This document shows, one piece after another, positions 9,036-16,380 of a stretch of 53,977 nt of DNA. Origin of the DNA: an uncultured Oscillibacter sp. (GTDB lineage: Bacteria; Bacillota; Clostridia; Oscillospirales; Oscillospiraceae). The position numbers and the translations under genes are program-made. The notes beneath the pieces are model-generated. The model did no database searches and was not told the DNA's origin. It saw only the letters and a list, made by a program, of their open reading frames with translations. Within the stretch, counting starts at the first letter, position 1, and each line of letters begins with the position of its first letter. Where the stretch lies: positions 1-53,977 of the forward strand of contig CAJTJA010000009.1 in the NCBI GenBank assembly GCA_910576845.1, read 5' to 3'.

Positions 9036-9887
9036 TCAGTTCTTATTGGCCAGTTCCCGGCCGGATTTCGTCAAGCGGCCCAGGGTGGGTTCCAGCTTGC
9101 GGTACAGGAAGTTGCACAGGGGTACGCCCAGGAAAATCGCCATGTAAATGCCGTCAATGCCGGAGATCGTTTCACTGGCGGAGGCCATGGCGGCGATCTG
9201 GTCGGCGTAGGCGGGCATGACCTCGGACAGGGCCGCCACGGCGGAGCTCATGAGAATGCCTGCACCCACACCGGAGGCCATGCCCAGGGCGTAGGGGTGG
9301 AAGAGGCCGGTGGCCGCCGCCATAGAGGCCATAAAGCCGAAGTAAATAGTACCCACCATGCCGCCGACAATGTACACGGAAAGGCTGCCCTGGGCTTCCG
9401 GGGAGTCCGCGCCGAACATGTCCTGCATCAGCGCCAGATTTGTCTCCCGGTTGATGGAATGGGTGGCCCCGATAGCCTCCCGTTTGAGCCCCAGCATCAG
9501 GGCGATGGGCATGGCCAGAAAGATGGTGCAGAGATTTCCAAATTCCTGGAGCAGCAGGGCGGGTCCCGCGGAGATGACGATGGAGATGTTAGCCCCGGCA
9601 TTGATGCCCAGTTTGGCCACAAAGGGAAGAATTGCCACACCGACGAGGCCGGAGGCGGCCTTGACTTTCTTGTCGTCCAGGATTTTCAGAACGTTGGGTC
9701 CGGTGAGAATGCCCATAAACAGGGCGTAGAAGATGGGAAAAATAATGAAGGTGCCCTTCCAGACGGGAATCTTGATCTGCCCAATGAAGTCTGCAATGAG
9801 AATGAAGACGAAGGCCAGGATATATAAAATCCACTCCGTCCGGATTCGCTCTCTCAGGGAGGCGTAAGCGCGCTCAACTTGTTTCAT
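9036..9887 (-). CDS. DUF3100-like integral membrane protein
   Basis: A 283-residue protein with about eight to nine membrane spans, first gene of the minus-strand operon. The segments AGANISIVISAGPALLLQEF, AIGATHSINRE and GADSPEAQGSLSVYIVGG resemble the DUF3100 family as I remember it; this needs a profile search. The family has no established function but looks like a transporter. ATG 9887 is chosen over an in-frame GTG at 9896 because AAAGGAG lies eight bases upstream. A TATAGT box at 9918-9923 (minus strand) with a poor -35 is the likely promoter for the whole operon and would suit activation by the operon's own Crp/Fnr-type regulator. Confidence 0.72.
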   Translation of the reverse strand: MKQVERAYASLRERIRTEWILYILAFVFILIADFIGQIKIPVWKGTFIIFPIFYALFMGILTGPNVLKILDDKKVKAASGLVGVAILPFVAKLGINAGANISIVISAGPALLLQEFGNLCTIFLAMPIALMLGLKREAIGATHSINRETNLALMQDMFGADSPEAQGSLSVYIVGGMVGTIYFGFMASMAAATGLFHPYALGMASGVGAGILMSSAVAALSEVMPAYADQIAAMASASETISGIDGIYMAIFLGVPLCNFLYRKLEPTLGRLTKSGRELANKN

Positions 9888-10536
9888 GGGACCCACTCCT
9901 TTTCAGTTGATATCCTCACTATAGCGGATAATAGGCCTGGGGAAAAGGACATATGGGCAGTTTCCCAAAATCCCGCTGTTTTTTTCCTTTTTTACGAAAA
10001 AGCCGCTTGTTTCATAGCGATTCTGCACAGAGAAACGGCGTTGTTTTTCATTCCAGTGTGTTCCGGCGGCTTTAGCGGCGCTTTTCCGGCAGCTTGTAAA
10101 GGGGGAGTTGAAGGATGATGAATCAGGAGGCAGGCGAACAGCGATAGGGGCATCGGTTTGGAAGTCCCGCCTTTTGCCGTGCCCAGGCTGTCAAGAAGGG
10201 AGAACAGTGTCAGCCTTCAGCGGTTTCAAAAATATATCCAAATGATGACGAAGCTTGGCGTTTTGAGAACAGAGATTAAGCCATGCTTGGTAAAGAATTT
10301 TCTGCTGGAAGGTGCGCCTTGGTTTTTCAAGCAAAATAAAAAATACCGGTCAGATAATCTGACCGGTATTCTGCATATGCTGCGTATCAATACTTAAAAA
10401 AATTCAAGGATTCTGGCCCTGTTTGAACTTGCTGCCGGAGAGTAGCCTGTATAAGAGATTTATTGTTTGGCAGCTGTGTGCCTTGCGTACAAAGGACTGG
10501 ATGGCAGCTGACGGAAAACAATATGATTGGCTGTTT
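9888..10536. other. Intergenic region between two minus-strand operons
   Basis: No convincing gene. The left end holds the probable promoter of the DUF3100-like operon (TATAGT complement at 9918-9923). 9960-10330 is AT-richer and contains only short frames without good ribosome sites or recognisable protein. The right part carries the terminator at 10332-10370 of the upstream minus-strand operon, and 10371-10536 holds nothing I can identify. Confidence 0.6.
10332..10370 (-). terminator. Terminator of the ABC importer/metallo-hydrolase operon
   Basis: Near-perfect palindrome AATACCGGTCAG...CTGACCGGTATT (10342-10370). On the minus strand it is followed by the T-rich run TTTTTTATTTT (10332-10345). 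It lies about 165 bases beyond the stop of the metallo-hydrolase gene. Confidence 0.88.
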
Positions 10537-11538
10537 TCACTGCTGCTGAATGTTTGGCTGATATTCCGCATGAAAAGCGCCTTCTTCTTCAATGGTAAAG
10601 ACCAGCGCCTGGTGGGGCGGAAGCTCCAGGCCGGGAACCTGTGGGCAGTCGGAGAAATACAGCGCCGCGCCGCTCTCAGACAGCTGCCGGAGCAGTTCCG
10701 GGTGGGCGCTGTGATAGCGCCGGTCGCTGGAGGCACAGCAGACAACGGCGGCGGGCTGGACAGCGGCAATCAAAGAGGCGTCCGCACCGTCTTTCTGCCC
10801 ATGATGGCCGACTTTAAAAATGTGGGCCGCCAAGCTTTCAGGATCAATTCCGACATAGCCCAGGCGGTTGGTGTCTCCTGGCAGCAAAATGCGGGTGCCG
10901 CGGTATTCCAGCAGCAGGATTGCGCTGTAATTGTTCATGGCCCCATCCAGAGCTGTGAGCTTGTGCCGGAGGCTGCTTGGTTCGGTTTCATGGTTCATAT
11001 CTGCATAGAGCTTTGCAAGTTCCTGGGTCCTGGCCTGGGAAGGCCCCAGGCAGCGGACGGTGAGGCCGGGGCAGGGCCGGGCTTCCCACCCGGCGGAGAG
11101 AGGCCGCAAGACGCAGCCCTGAGCCTCCAGCTGACCGCAGAGAGTGAGGTGGTCGTTGATGGAACGAAGAAACTTCTGCTGGGAAACACCTGCATCCGGA
11201 AGGGAAGGCAGGGGACGCAGAGAGTGGTGCAATTCTGCGGGAAGGGTCTGCCAGAATTCTTTTGGAGGCCATTTTTCCGGCAGAGATGTCAGACCGCAGA
11301 GATGATCCTCGTGGATGTGACTGCTGACCACGACGTCGATGTGGTCCAATCCTATAGAGGACAGATATTCCGCCATAGGAATACGGCCAGTGGAACGGTC
11401 CCGGTACTCTTCCGCTTCGCCGCTGCCTCCGTCAATGACCATGACAAAGGCGCCGCCGGGGCGGGAGGGATCCGGGCACTCCAGCAGAATGGCCTCGCCA
11501 TAGCCTACGTTTATAAAAGTTAATTTCATACTTTCCAT
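10537..11538 (-). CDS. ComEC-like MBL-fold metallo-hydrolase
   Basis: Soluble metallo-beta-lactamase fold hydrolase, 333 residues, resembling the isolated C-terminal domain of ComEC/Rec2. The dinuclear metal site is visible as HIHEDH (H74, H76, D78, H79), with a later aspartate in ILLPGDTN and the segment FKVGHHGQKDG. Members of this group are mostly phosphodiesterases or nucleases. No signal peptide or membrane span is seen, so it is cytoplasmic. The gene starts six bases after the stop of an ABC permease, so it is co-transcribed with the importer and probably acts on what is imported, perhaps a phosphodiester. The ribosome site is weak; ATG 11529 is an alternative start. Confidence 0.85.
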   Translation of the reverse strand: MESMKLTFINVGYGEAILLECPDPSRPGGAFVMVIDGGSGEAEEYRDRSTGRIPMAEYLSSIGLDHIDVVVSSHIHEDHLCGLTSLPEKWPPKEFWQTLPAELHHSLRPLPSLPDAGVSQQKFLRSINDHLTLCGQLEAQGCVLRPLSAGWEARPCPGLTVRCLGPSQARTQELAKLYADMNHETEPSSLRHKLTALDGAMNNYSAILLLEYRGTRILLPGDTNRLGYVGIDPESLAAHIFKVGHHGQKDGADASLIAAVQPAAVVCCASSDRRYHSAHPELLRQLSESGAALYFSDCPQVPGLELPPHQALVFTIEEEGAFHAEYQPNIQQQ

Positions 11539-11544
11539 AGGCGC

Positions 11545-12441
11545 TTACTGAATGGCCCGTTTGATATAAAAGCTGGAGAGGATTAAGACCAGCAGGGTCA
11601 TGACGATGGCTCCGGCGCTGCCGAAACCGAAGTCCAGGGATTTGATGCCGTAGTTATAGAGATACTGGGTGATTGTGGAGGTGGTGTTTGCCGGGCCGCC
11701 GCCGGTGAGGACGTTGACCTTCTCGAAGAGGCGGAAGGTGTCGATGGTGCGCAGCAGGGCGCAGAGAGCCAGGCTGTTTTTGATATTGGGAACGGTGACA
11801 TACCAAAATTGGTGAAGAGCTCCCGCACCGTCGATCCGGGCGGCCTCATACTGCCCCTCCGGGACGGACTGGAGAGAGGCATAGAGCAGCAGGAAAACAA
11901 AAGGCACATTCTGCCACACGTCGATCAGCAGGATCATGCCAAAGGCCGTCTTGGTGTCCATGAACCAGTTAAACACCGGCAGGCCCAGGCTTGTAAGAAA
12001 TTGATTAATGATGCCGTAATTGGAGGAGAGCATCATCCTCCAGCTCAGGGCTACAGTGACGGCCGGAAGCAGGTAGGGCAGCAGCAGCAGGGTGCGCATA
12101 GCCTTCTGCCCCCGTTTCAGACTGTGGATAAACACCGCTATCAGCAGTCCGAATACCATCTCCAGCGCCACTGCCAGAATAGTGAACTTGATGGTGTTCA
12201 GCACTGCTTGGCGGAAATAGGTGTGCTTGAACAGCTTGGCATAATTGGCCAGGGCAATGAAGGAGGATTTGTTCGCTCCTTTGAGGTAGTTATAATCAGT
12301 AAAGCTGTAAATCAGCGTGGAAATCAGGGGATAGGCGGTCATAACCAGCAGGATCAGCATCGTTGGGGTCAGCATCCTGAGTCCAAACCGGTTTGTGGCA
12401 TGCTGGGCGGTATTCAGTTTTTCAGTTTGATTTCTCTTCAT
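11545..12441 (-). CDS. Sugar-type ABC transporter permease (MalF/UgpA-like)
   Basis: Inner-membrane subunit of a CUT1-type carbohydrate importer, 298 residues, with six predicted spans. The EAA loop that docks the ATPase is visible as EAARIDGAGALHQFWYVTVP. A cytoplasmic N-terminal tail of about 25 residues precedes the first span. It is the third gene of the importer operon, after the partner permease and the binding protein; this permease-binding protein-permease order is less common than binding protein-permease-permease. No ATPase gene is present, so the complex probably borrows a shared MsmX/UgpC-type ATPase encoded elsewhere. Confidence 0.93.
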   Translation of the reverse strand: MKRNQTEKLNTAQHATNRFGLRMLTPTMLILLVMTAYPLISTLIYSFTDYNYLKGANKSSFIALANYAKLFKHTYFRQAVLNTIKFTILAVALEMVFGLLIAVFIHSLKRGQKAMRTLLLLPYLLPAVTVALSWRMMLSSNYGIINQFLTSLGLPVFNWFMDTKTAFGMILLIDVWQNVPFVFLLLYASLQSVPEGQYEAARIDGAGALHQFWYVTVPNIKNSLALCALLRTIDTFRLFEKVNVLTGGGPANTTSTITQYLYNYGIKSLDFGFGSAGAIVMTLLVLILSSFYIKRAIQ

Positions 12442-12494
12442 AGCTATATCCTCGCCAGTTTGAAGGATGTGACAGGCTGGTGCATCTTCTGGTA

Positions 12495-12524
12495 GGGCGG
12501 CCGGGGTCCCTGTCCCGGCCGCCC
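12495..12524 (-). other. Intercistronic hairpin between binding-protein and permease genes
   Basis: An 11-bp GC-only stem, GGGCGGCCGGG (12495-12505) with its exact complement (12514-12524), and an 8-base loop. It has no T-run, so it is unlikely to terminate. It sits just after the binding-protein gene and before the next permease, the place where stem-loops commonly protect abundant binding-protein mRNA from 3' exonucleases. Confidence 0.75.
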
Positions 12525-12567
12525 GGTCACTTTATGAAGTCAGGGGGGAAATTTCCCGTACTCCGGA

Positions 12568-13845
12568 TCAGCCAAGCAGCAGGTCCAGTTCAGCCTGCGC
12601 GTCGGCCAAACCCTGATCAATGGTTTTTACACCCTGGATAATATTGTCCATCTCGGTGCCCAGGATGTTGGTGAACTGCGTCCACTCGGCGATGACGGGG
12701 CGGTACACACCGCTTTCCAGAGCCGCGCAGACAGTTTCATACTGAGGATAGGTTTTCAGCACGTCCTCATTCAGCAGGCAGGAATACCGGCAGGGCACGC
12801 CGCCAATCTCGATGGACGCAAGCTGAACCTCGGGACTCATCACGTATTCCAGCAGGGCTTTGGCCAGGTCCTTGTGGGGGGCGTTGGCAGGGATGCCAAT
12901 GCACCAGACGCCATACATGGAAGTGCTCTTGGCGGAATCGCTGTCATTCAGTTTGGTGGGGATAACGGTATAGCTGGCATTGGTATCGGCGGAGGGAACG
13001 TACCAGCCGGGCCAGGCCTGGCCCAGAGCGGCGGTGCCGCCGTCGATGGCCGCTACGATGTCATCCTTGTCCATAGTACCGCCCAGGGCATACAGGTCCA
13101 GATACTCCTGCATAGCGGCCTTGAACTCGGGAGTGTTCACGGTGGGTTTGTTGCTGTCATCCACTACCCAGCCTCCATGAACCAGCAGGTGGGGAATGAA
13201 GTCGGAGACAATGTTGTCCGGGCTGCCGCCGCGGATCAGGAAGCCGGTTTTTCCGGCGGCGTTGGTTTTTTGGGCGATATCCATCAGATCGGCGAAGGTA
13301 TCAATATCCTCCGGCTTGTAACCGGCGTCAGCGATGAGCTGCTTGTTGTACATCATAACGGTGACGTTCCCGAAGAAGGGCGCCAGATAGATGTTCCCAT
13401 CCACCATGCAGATGTCGGTGGTGCCGGGGATTACGTCGTCGTCAAAGCTGTAGCCCATGTCGCTGAGGTTCGCGAGGACGTTGCTCTCCGTAAACTCCGC
13501 CATCCAGGAGCCGTCTACCATGCACAGGTCGTAGGCGCCCTCGGGGTTCACAGAATCCAGGGCGATGCCGGTATGGAGATCGTCAAAGGACAGCTCCTGC
13601 ACCTCAATGGTGACATTATTGTCCTTCTCAAAGGCGGGAAGAGCGGCCTTCAGGGCATCGGCATAGGTGCCTCCCCGCAGGATAAGGGTCATTTTGGTGG
13701 CTCCGCCGCCGGAGCTTCCGGAATCGCCGCCAGAGGCAGTGCCGGAATTACCGCTGGGAGTACCGGAGCCGCCGGAGCTGTTGCCGCAGGCGGACAGGGA
13801 CAGGACCATAACCAAGGTCAGGATCAGCGCGAATAGCTTTTTCAT
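12568..13845 (-). CDS. ABC transporter substrate-binding lipoprotein (sugar type)
   Basis: Extracellular solute-binding protein of the SBP1 family, 425 residues, anchored by a lipid. The signal peptide ends in the lipobox LSLSAC, with the modified cysteine at residue 20. A flexible G/S-rich linker (about 20-50) follows, then the bilobed binding domain beginning TKMTLILRGG. Aromatic residues (W in GSWMAEF, QAWPGWYVP) that could stack on a sugar ring are present. AGGAGG lies seven bases before the ATG. It lies between the two permease genes. The ligand is unknown; the co-transcribed metallo-hydrolase hints at a phosphorylated or phosphodiester-linked sugar or polyol. Confidence 0.93.
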   Translation of the reverse strand: MKKLFALILTLVMVLSLSACGNSSGGSGTPSGNSGTASGGDSGSSGGGATKMTLILRGGTYADALKAALPAFEKDNNVTIEVQELSFDDLHTGIALDSVNPEGAYDLCMVDGSWMAEFTESNVLANLSDMGYSFDDDVIPGTTDICMVDGNIYLAPFFGNVTVMMYNKQLIADAGYKPEDIDTFADLMDIAQKTNAAGKTGFLIRGGSPDNIVSDFIPHLLVHGGWVVDDSNKPTVNTPEFKAAMQEYLDLYALGGTMDKDDIVAAIDGGTAALGQAWPGWYVPSADTNASYTVIPTKLNDSDSAKSTSMYGVWCIGIPANAPHKDLAKALLEYVMSPEVQLASIEIGGVPCRYSCLLNEDVLKTYPQYETVCAALESGVYRPVIAEWTQFTNILGTEMDNIIQGVKTIDQGLADAQAELDLLLG

Positions 13846-13888
13846 TTCTTTTCCTCCTAATCTTGTCTTGCGTTTTTGGTGTATTTTG

Positions 13889-14728
13889 TTACTCTTTGAC
13901 AGCGCCGCTTGAAAGTCCGGAGATCAAGTAGTTCTGCGCAAAGATCACAAACAGGGTAATGGGGATGACGGAGATTACGCCGCCTGCGGCAACTAAACCG
14001 AAGTTGGTGAGATTATCCTCTGTATTCAGCAGGGACAGAGCCAGGGGCACTGTGTTGTTGGAGGGTGTTCGGGTAAAAATAACGGTATAGGTGTATTCAT
14101 TCCAGGCGTACATAAAGGACAGCATGGCTACCGCCGCGATGCCGGGCGCCACCAAAGGCAGTACGATCCGCAGAAAAAGCTGCCATTCTGTAGCGCCATC
14201 CACCTTGGCGCTTTCTTCTACCTCCTCAGGGAGGTCCTGGAAAAAGCTGATGAGAAACCAAATAATCAGCGGCACGTTGATCAGCACGCAGGCCAGCGTG
14301 ACGGGGAGCTTGGTGTTCAGAATGCCGACCTTGCTGAACATGGTGTACAGCGGGATGGTGAAGGCCACCGGCGGCAGAACCCGGACCAGCAGAATCCAAT
14401 AGGTCATGGGTTTTTTGATCCGAAAATGGAAGCGGCGGCGGGCGATAGCATAAGCCGCACAGATGCCGACAGCCAGAGAGAGCACCAGAGAACTCAGCGT
14501 GGTCTGAAGACTGTTGACGATGGCCTGACCGAACCCGCGGCTGACAAACAGCGCTTTGAAATGCTCAATCGTCAAGGAGTGGGGGATAATGGAAATATGG
14601 CCGGTCATCTCGCTGGTAGGCCGGATGGCCATGGCTATCAGCCAGTAAATGGGGAACAGGGCGATCAGCAGCAAAAAGGCGCAGATTACCGCTTTGAGAG
14701 CGGCAATTGCTTTCTTCTTCGTTTTCAT
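13889..14728 (-). CDS. Sugar-type ABC transporter permease (MalG-like)
   Basis: Second inner-membrane subunit of the CUT1-type importer, 279 residues and six spans. The EAA loop is EESAKVDGATEWQLFLRIVLPLVAPG. ATG 14728 is chosen because AAGGAGG lies six bases upstream; an in-frame ATG at 14746 would place this ribosome site inside the gene. It is the first gene of the four-gene importer operon, 247 bases after the LacI-type regulator. Its own promoter may lie in that gap, which also contains a copy of the interspersed element at 14887-14972. Confidence 0.93.
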   Translation of the reverse strand: MKTKKKAIAALKAVICAFLLLIALFPIYWLIAMAIRPTSEMTGHISIIPHSLTIEHFKALFVSRGFGQAIVNSLQTTLSSLVLSLAVGICAAYAIARRRFHFRIKKPMTYWILLVRVLPPVAFTIPLYTMFSKVGILNTKLPVTLACVLINVPLIIWFLISFFQDLPEEVEESAKVDGATEWQLFLRIVLPLVAPGIAAVAMLSFMYAWNEYTYTVIFTRTPSNNTVPLALSLLNTEDNLTNFGLVAAGGVISVIPITLFVIFAQNYLISGLSSGAVKE

Positions 14729-14886
14729 GGCGTTCCTCCTTGTCATAGCTGGTATGCTTCTGTAATTTATAACATATGCGGCTTCCTGCGGGAACAGTGG
14801 ACATTTCTATAATTCTTAGAGTCTATCTGCACGCCATCCAAACGCAGTTTGCCTGCATAGTTTATGTTCACTTTCCTATGTTTTTC

Positions 14887-14972
14887 TGCCGGGGGTGAAA
14901 CTGCCTGCGGAAAATCGTCTTGTGCGGGGAGAGAAATTCTTTGTGGCTGGCATTCCGCCGGTTCTTAAAGAG
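14887..14972 (+). repeat. Interspersed element, copy A (short or decayed)
   Basis: Shares GGCATTCCGCCGGTTC (14949-14964) exactly with copy B at 24.7 kb, and the preceding order TTCTGCCGG / GCGGAAAATC / CTTG / AAATTC with copies C and D. It ends at the stop codon of the LacI-type gene. A matching inverted arm at the other end is not evident. Confidence 0.6.
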
Positions 14973-14975
14973 AGC

Positions 14976-15962
14976 TTAGCTGGAAGATCGGACCCGCAGT
15001 TCGGCGGGAACAACGGTGACAGGAGGGCACTCTTCTCCGTTCAAAAGGGCATGGAGACAGTCCACTCCCAATTCTCCGATGCGGCGGCAGTTGATGTGAA
15101 CGGATGTCAGCTCCGGCTCCACCATGCCGCAGACGGTAGAATCATCAAAGCCTACTACCGCCAGATCCTCGGGAACCTTCAGCCCCAGACGGCGGGCGGC
15201 CTTCAGAACGCCGGCGGCAATGACATCATTGGCGCCAAAGACAGCCGAAGGACGGTTTTTCTGCTTTAAAAGGTCCAGCGCGGTTTGAGTGGCGCTCTCA
15301 ATGTTGGGATCACACATGCCCACATGGCAGGCGCCGGTTTTAATGCCATGGGCTTCCATAACCCGAAGAAAAGCGTTGTACCGTTCCCCCACGATATAGG
15401 GAGAAAAACGCCCGGCAATCATCGCAATGTTCTGGTGCCCCCGTTCCAGCAGATGCTCTGCCGCCAGACGGACACCGCCATATTCGTCGGATACCACACA
15501 AGGGATATCAAAGCCGGGCATTCGGTTGTTTACCAGCACTACGGCAATGTTTTTGTTCTGAAATTCGGATACCATATCGGCCTGTGCGCTGCCCCCCAGG
15601 ATAACGCCCTCCACCTGCTTGTTTTGGGCGGTGCCTGCTGCCTGTGCCCAGTCCGCCGCTGTGGAAATTACAAGCTGCCGGTCCGATTGGATGGTCCGGC
15701 GCATAATGCTCTCACAGATTCGGGCATAGAACTCATCCAGAATGGTGGCGTCTTTTTTGCAGATCAGGAAGGCAATTTTGTCCGTCCGCTGGCGGGCCAT
15801 TGCCCTGGCAATGGCGTTGGGGGAGTAGTGCAGGATTTCCGCCGCCTCGAAGACCTTCCGGCGGGTGGCTTCCCTGACCCGGTCGGGCTCGGAAAAGGTG
15901 CGGGATACTGTGGCAATGGAGACTCCGGAGAGTCTGGAAACATCATAAATTGTGGCGTTAAT
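14976..15962 (-). CDS. LacI-family transcriptional regulator with apparent AUU start
   Basis: DNA-binding repressor or activator of about 328 residues, controlling most likely the ABC importer downstream. The helix-turn-helix is complete (TIYDVSRLSGVSIATVSRTF), followed by the hinge helix HYSPNAIARAMARQR and a periplasmic-binding-protein-like sensor domain (GVILGG, HQNIAMIAG, PEDLAVVGFDDS). The HTH is in frame, but no ATG, GTG or TTG exists between the upstream in-frame TAA (15999-16001) and residue 55. ATT at 15962-15960 is preceded by AAAGGAGGAG at ideal spacing and would give MNATIYDV, exactly the family length. Starting at ATG 15800 would delete the whole DNA-binding domain. AUU initiation is inferred. 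Confidence 0.85.
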   Translation of the reverse strand: MNATIYDVSRLSGVSIATVSRTFSEPDRVREATRRKVFEAAEILHYSPNAIARAMARQRTDKIAFLICKKDATILDEFYARICESIMRRTIQSDRQLVISTAADWAQAAGTAQNKQVEGVILGGSAQADMVSEFQNKNIAVVLVNNRMPGFDIPCVVSDEYGGVRLAAEHLLERGHQNIAMIAGRFSPYIVGERYNAFLRVMEAHGIKTGACHVGMCDPNIESATQTALDLLKQKNRPSAVFGANDVIAAGVLKAARRLGLKVPEDLAVVGFDDSTVCGMVEPELTSVHINCRRIGELGVDCLHALLNGEECPPVTVVPAELRVRSSS

Positions 15963-15985
15963 GTCAGGCTCTCCTCCTTTGCAGC

Positions 15986-16007
15986 AAAATGTAAGCTCTT
16001 ACATTTT
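15986..16007. promoter_or_regulatory. LacI-type operator upstream of the LacI-family gene
   Basis: A 10-bp inverted repeat AAAATGTAAG-CT-CTTACATTTT. Its core TGTAAGCTCTTACA differs by one central base from the common LacI-family operator form TGTAAGCGCTTACA. It lies 23 bases before the AUU start, which suggests autoregulation. Confidence 0.8.
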
Positions 16008-16161
16008 TGGGAAAAAATATAAAGTTTTTTCAGAAATTTCCAAAAAATAGTTTTATTCTGTTTTAAGCTTACCATCTTAACTGAAAAACCGCAAGTAGAA
16101 AAATGGATTTTCGGTTATAATGCCATTTATTTTTAAAATTTATGTGCAAAATGCTTCAAAA

Positions 16162-16175
16162 TGTAATCGCTTTCA
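16162..16175. promoter_or_regulatory. cre-like site 1
   Basis: TGTAATCGCTTTCA matches the catabolite-responsive element consensus TGWNANCGNTNWCA at every defined position. It is located about 200 bases upstream of the LacI-type gene, consistent with CcpA control of sugar uptake, or with a second site for the local regulator. Confidence 0.65.
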
Positions 16176-16226
16176 TAAAAAACCGGCATTTTCAAGCGAA
16201 ATGCTGAAAAATTTGCCGGAAAAGAG

Positions 16227-16240
16227 TGAAAGCGCTTTCT
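16227..16240. promoter_or_regulatory. cre-like site 2
   Basis: TGAAAGCGCTTTCT contains a perfect 12-bp palindrome (GAAAGCGCTTTC) and matches the cre consensus. Spaced 65 bases from site 1. CcpA and other LacI-family proteins bind such sequences. Confidence 0.7.
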
Positions 16241-16318
16241 TTTTGAGACAAAAGATAATAGATGAGTTATTTCGGATAGCAAAAATTCGGAAAGCGAAGG
16301 GTTTCCCGGTCTGAAGTC

Positions 16319-16348
16319 AAAAAAGCGGGGAGCCTTGAGAGACTCCCC
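16319..16348 (-). terminator. Terminator of glutamate dehydrogenase gene
   Basis: Stem GGGGAG/CTCCCC (16327-16348) followed on the minus strand by a run of six T (16319-16324), 33 bases after the stop codon of the dehydrogenase gene. Confidence 0.9.
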
Positions 16349-16380
16349 ACTTTCTGAATGCTTGGCGGATGCTTCCCTTT

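Larger units (their letters stand above)
15963..16380. other. Regulatory gap upstream of the LacI-type gene
   Basis: AT-rich 418-base region with no gene. It holds a LacI-type operator next to the AUU start, two cre-like sites further upstream, and at its right end the terminator of the glutamate dehydrogenase gene. A short plus-strand frame around 16120-16314 has no ribosome site and overlaps the cre-like sites, so it is not called. Confidence 0.7.

Noticed and set aside
8412..9827. 471-codon plus-strand frame across the DUF3100-like and neighbouring genes
   Set aside because: It is antisense to three convincing overlapping or adjacent membrane protein genes and reads as low-complexity G/H/Q-rich sequence.
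10158..10397. Short plus-strand frame in the 9.9-10.5 kb gap
   Set aside because: No ribosome site and it runs through the terminator hairpin at 10332-10370.
14976..15800. LacI-type gene starting at the first ATG (15800)
   Set aside because: This start would remove the complete helix-turn-helix that reads in frame upstream; no ribosome site precedes it.
16120..16314. Short plus-strand frame in the regulatory gap
   Set aside because: No ribosome site, AT-rich composition, and it overlaps two cre-like sites.
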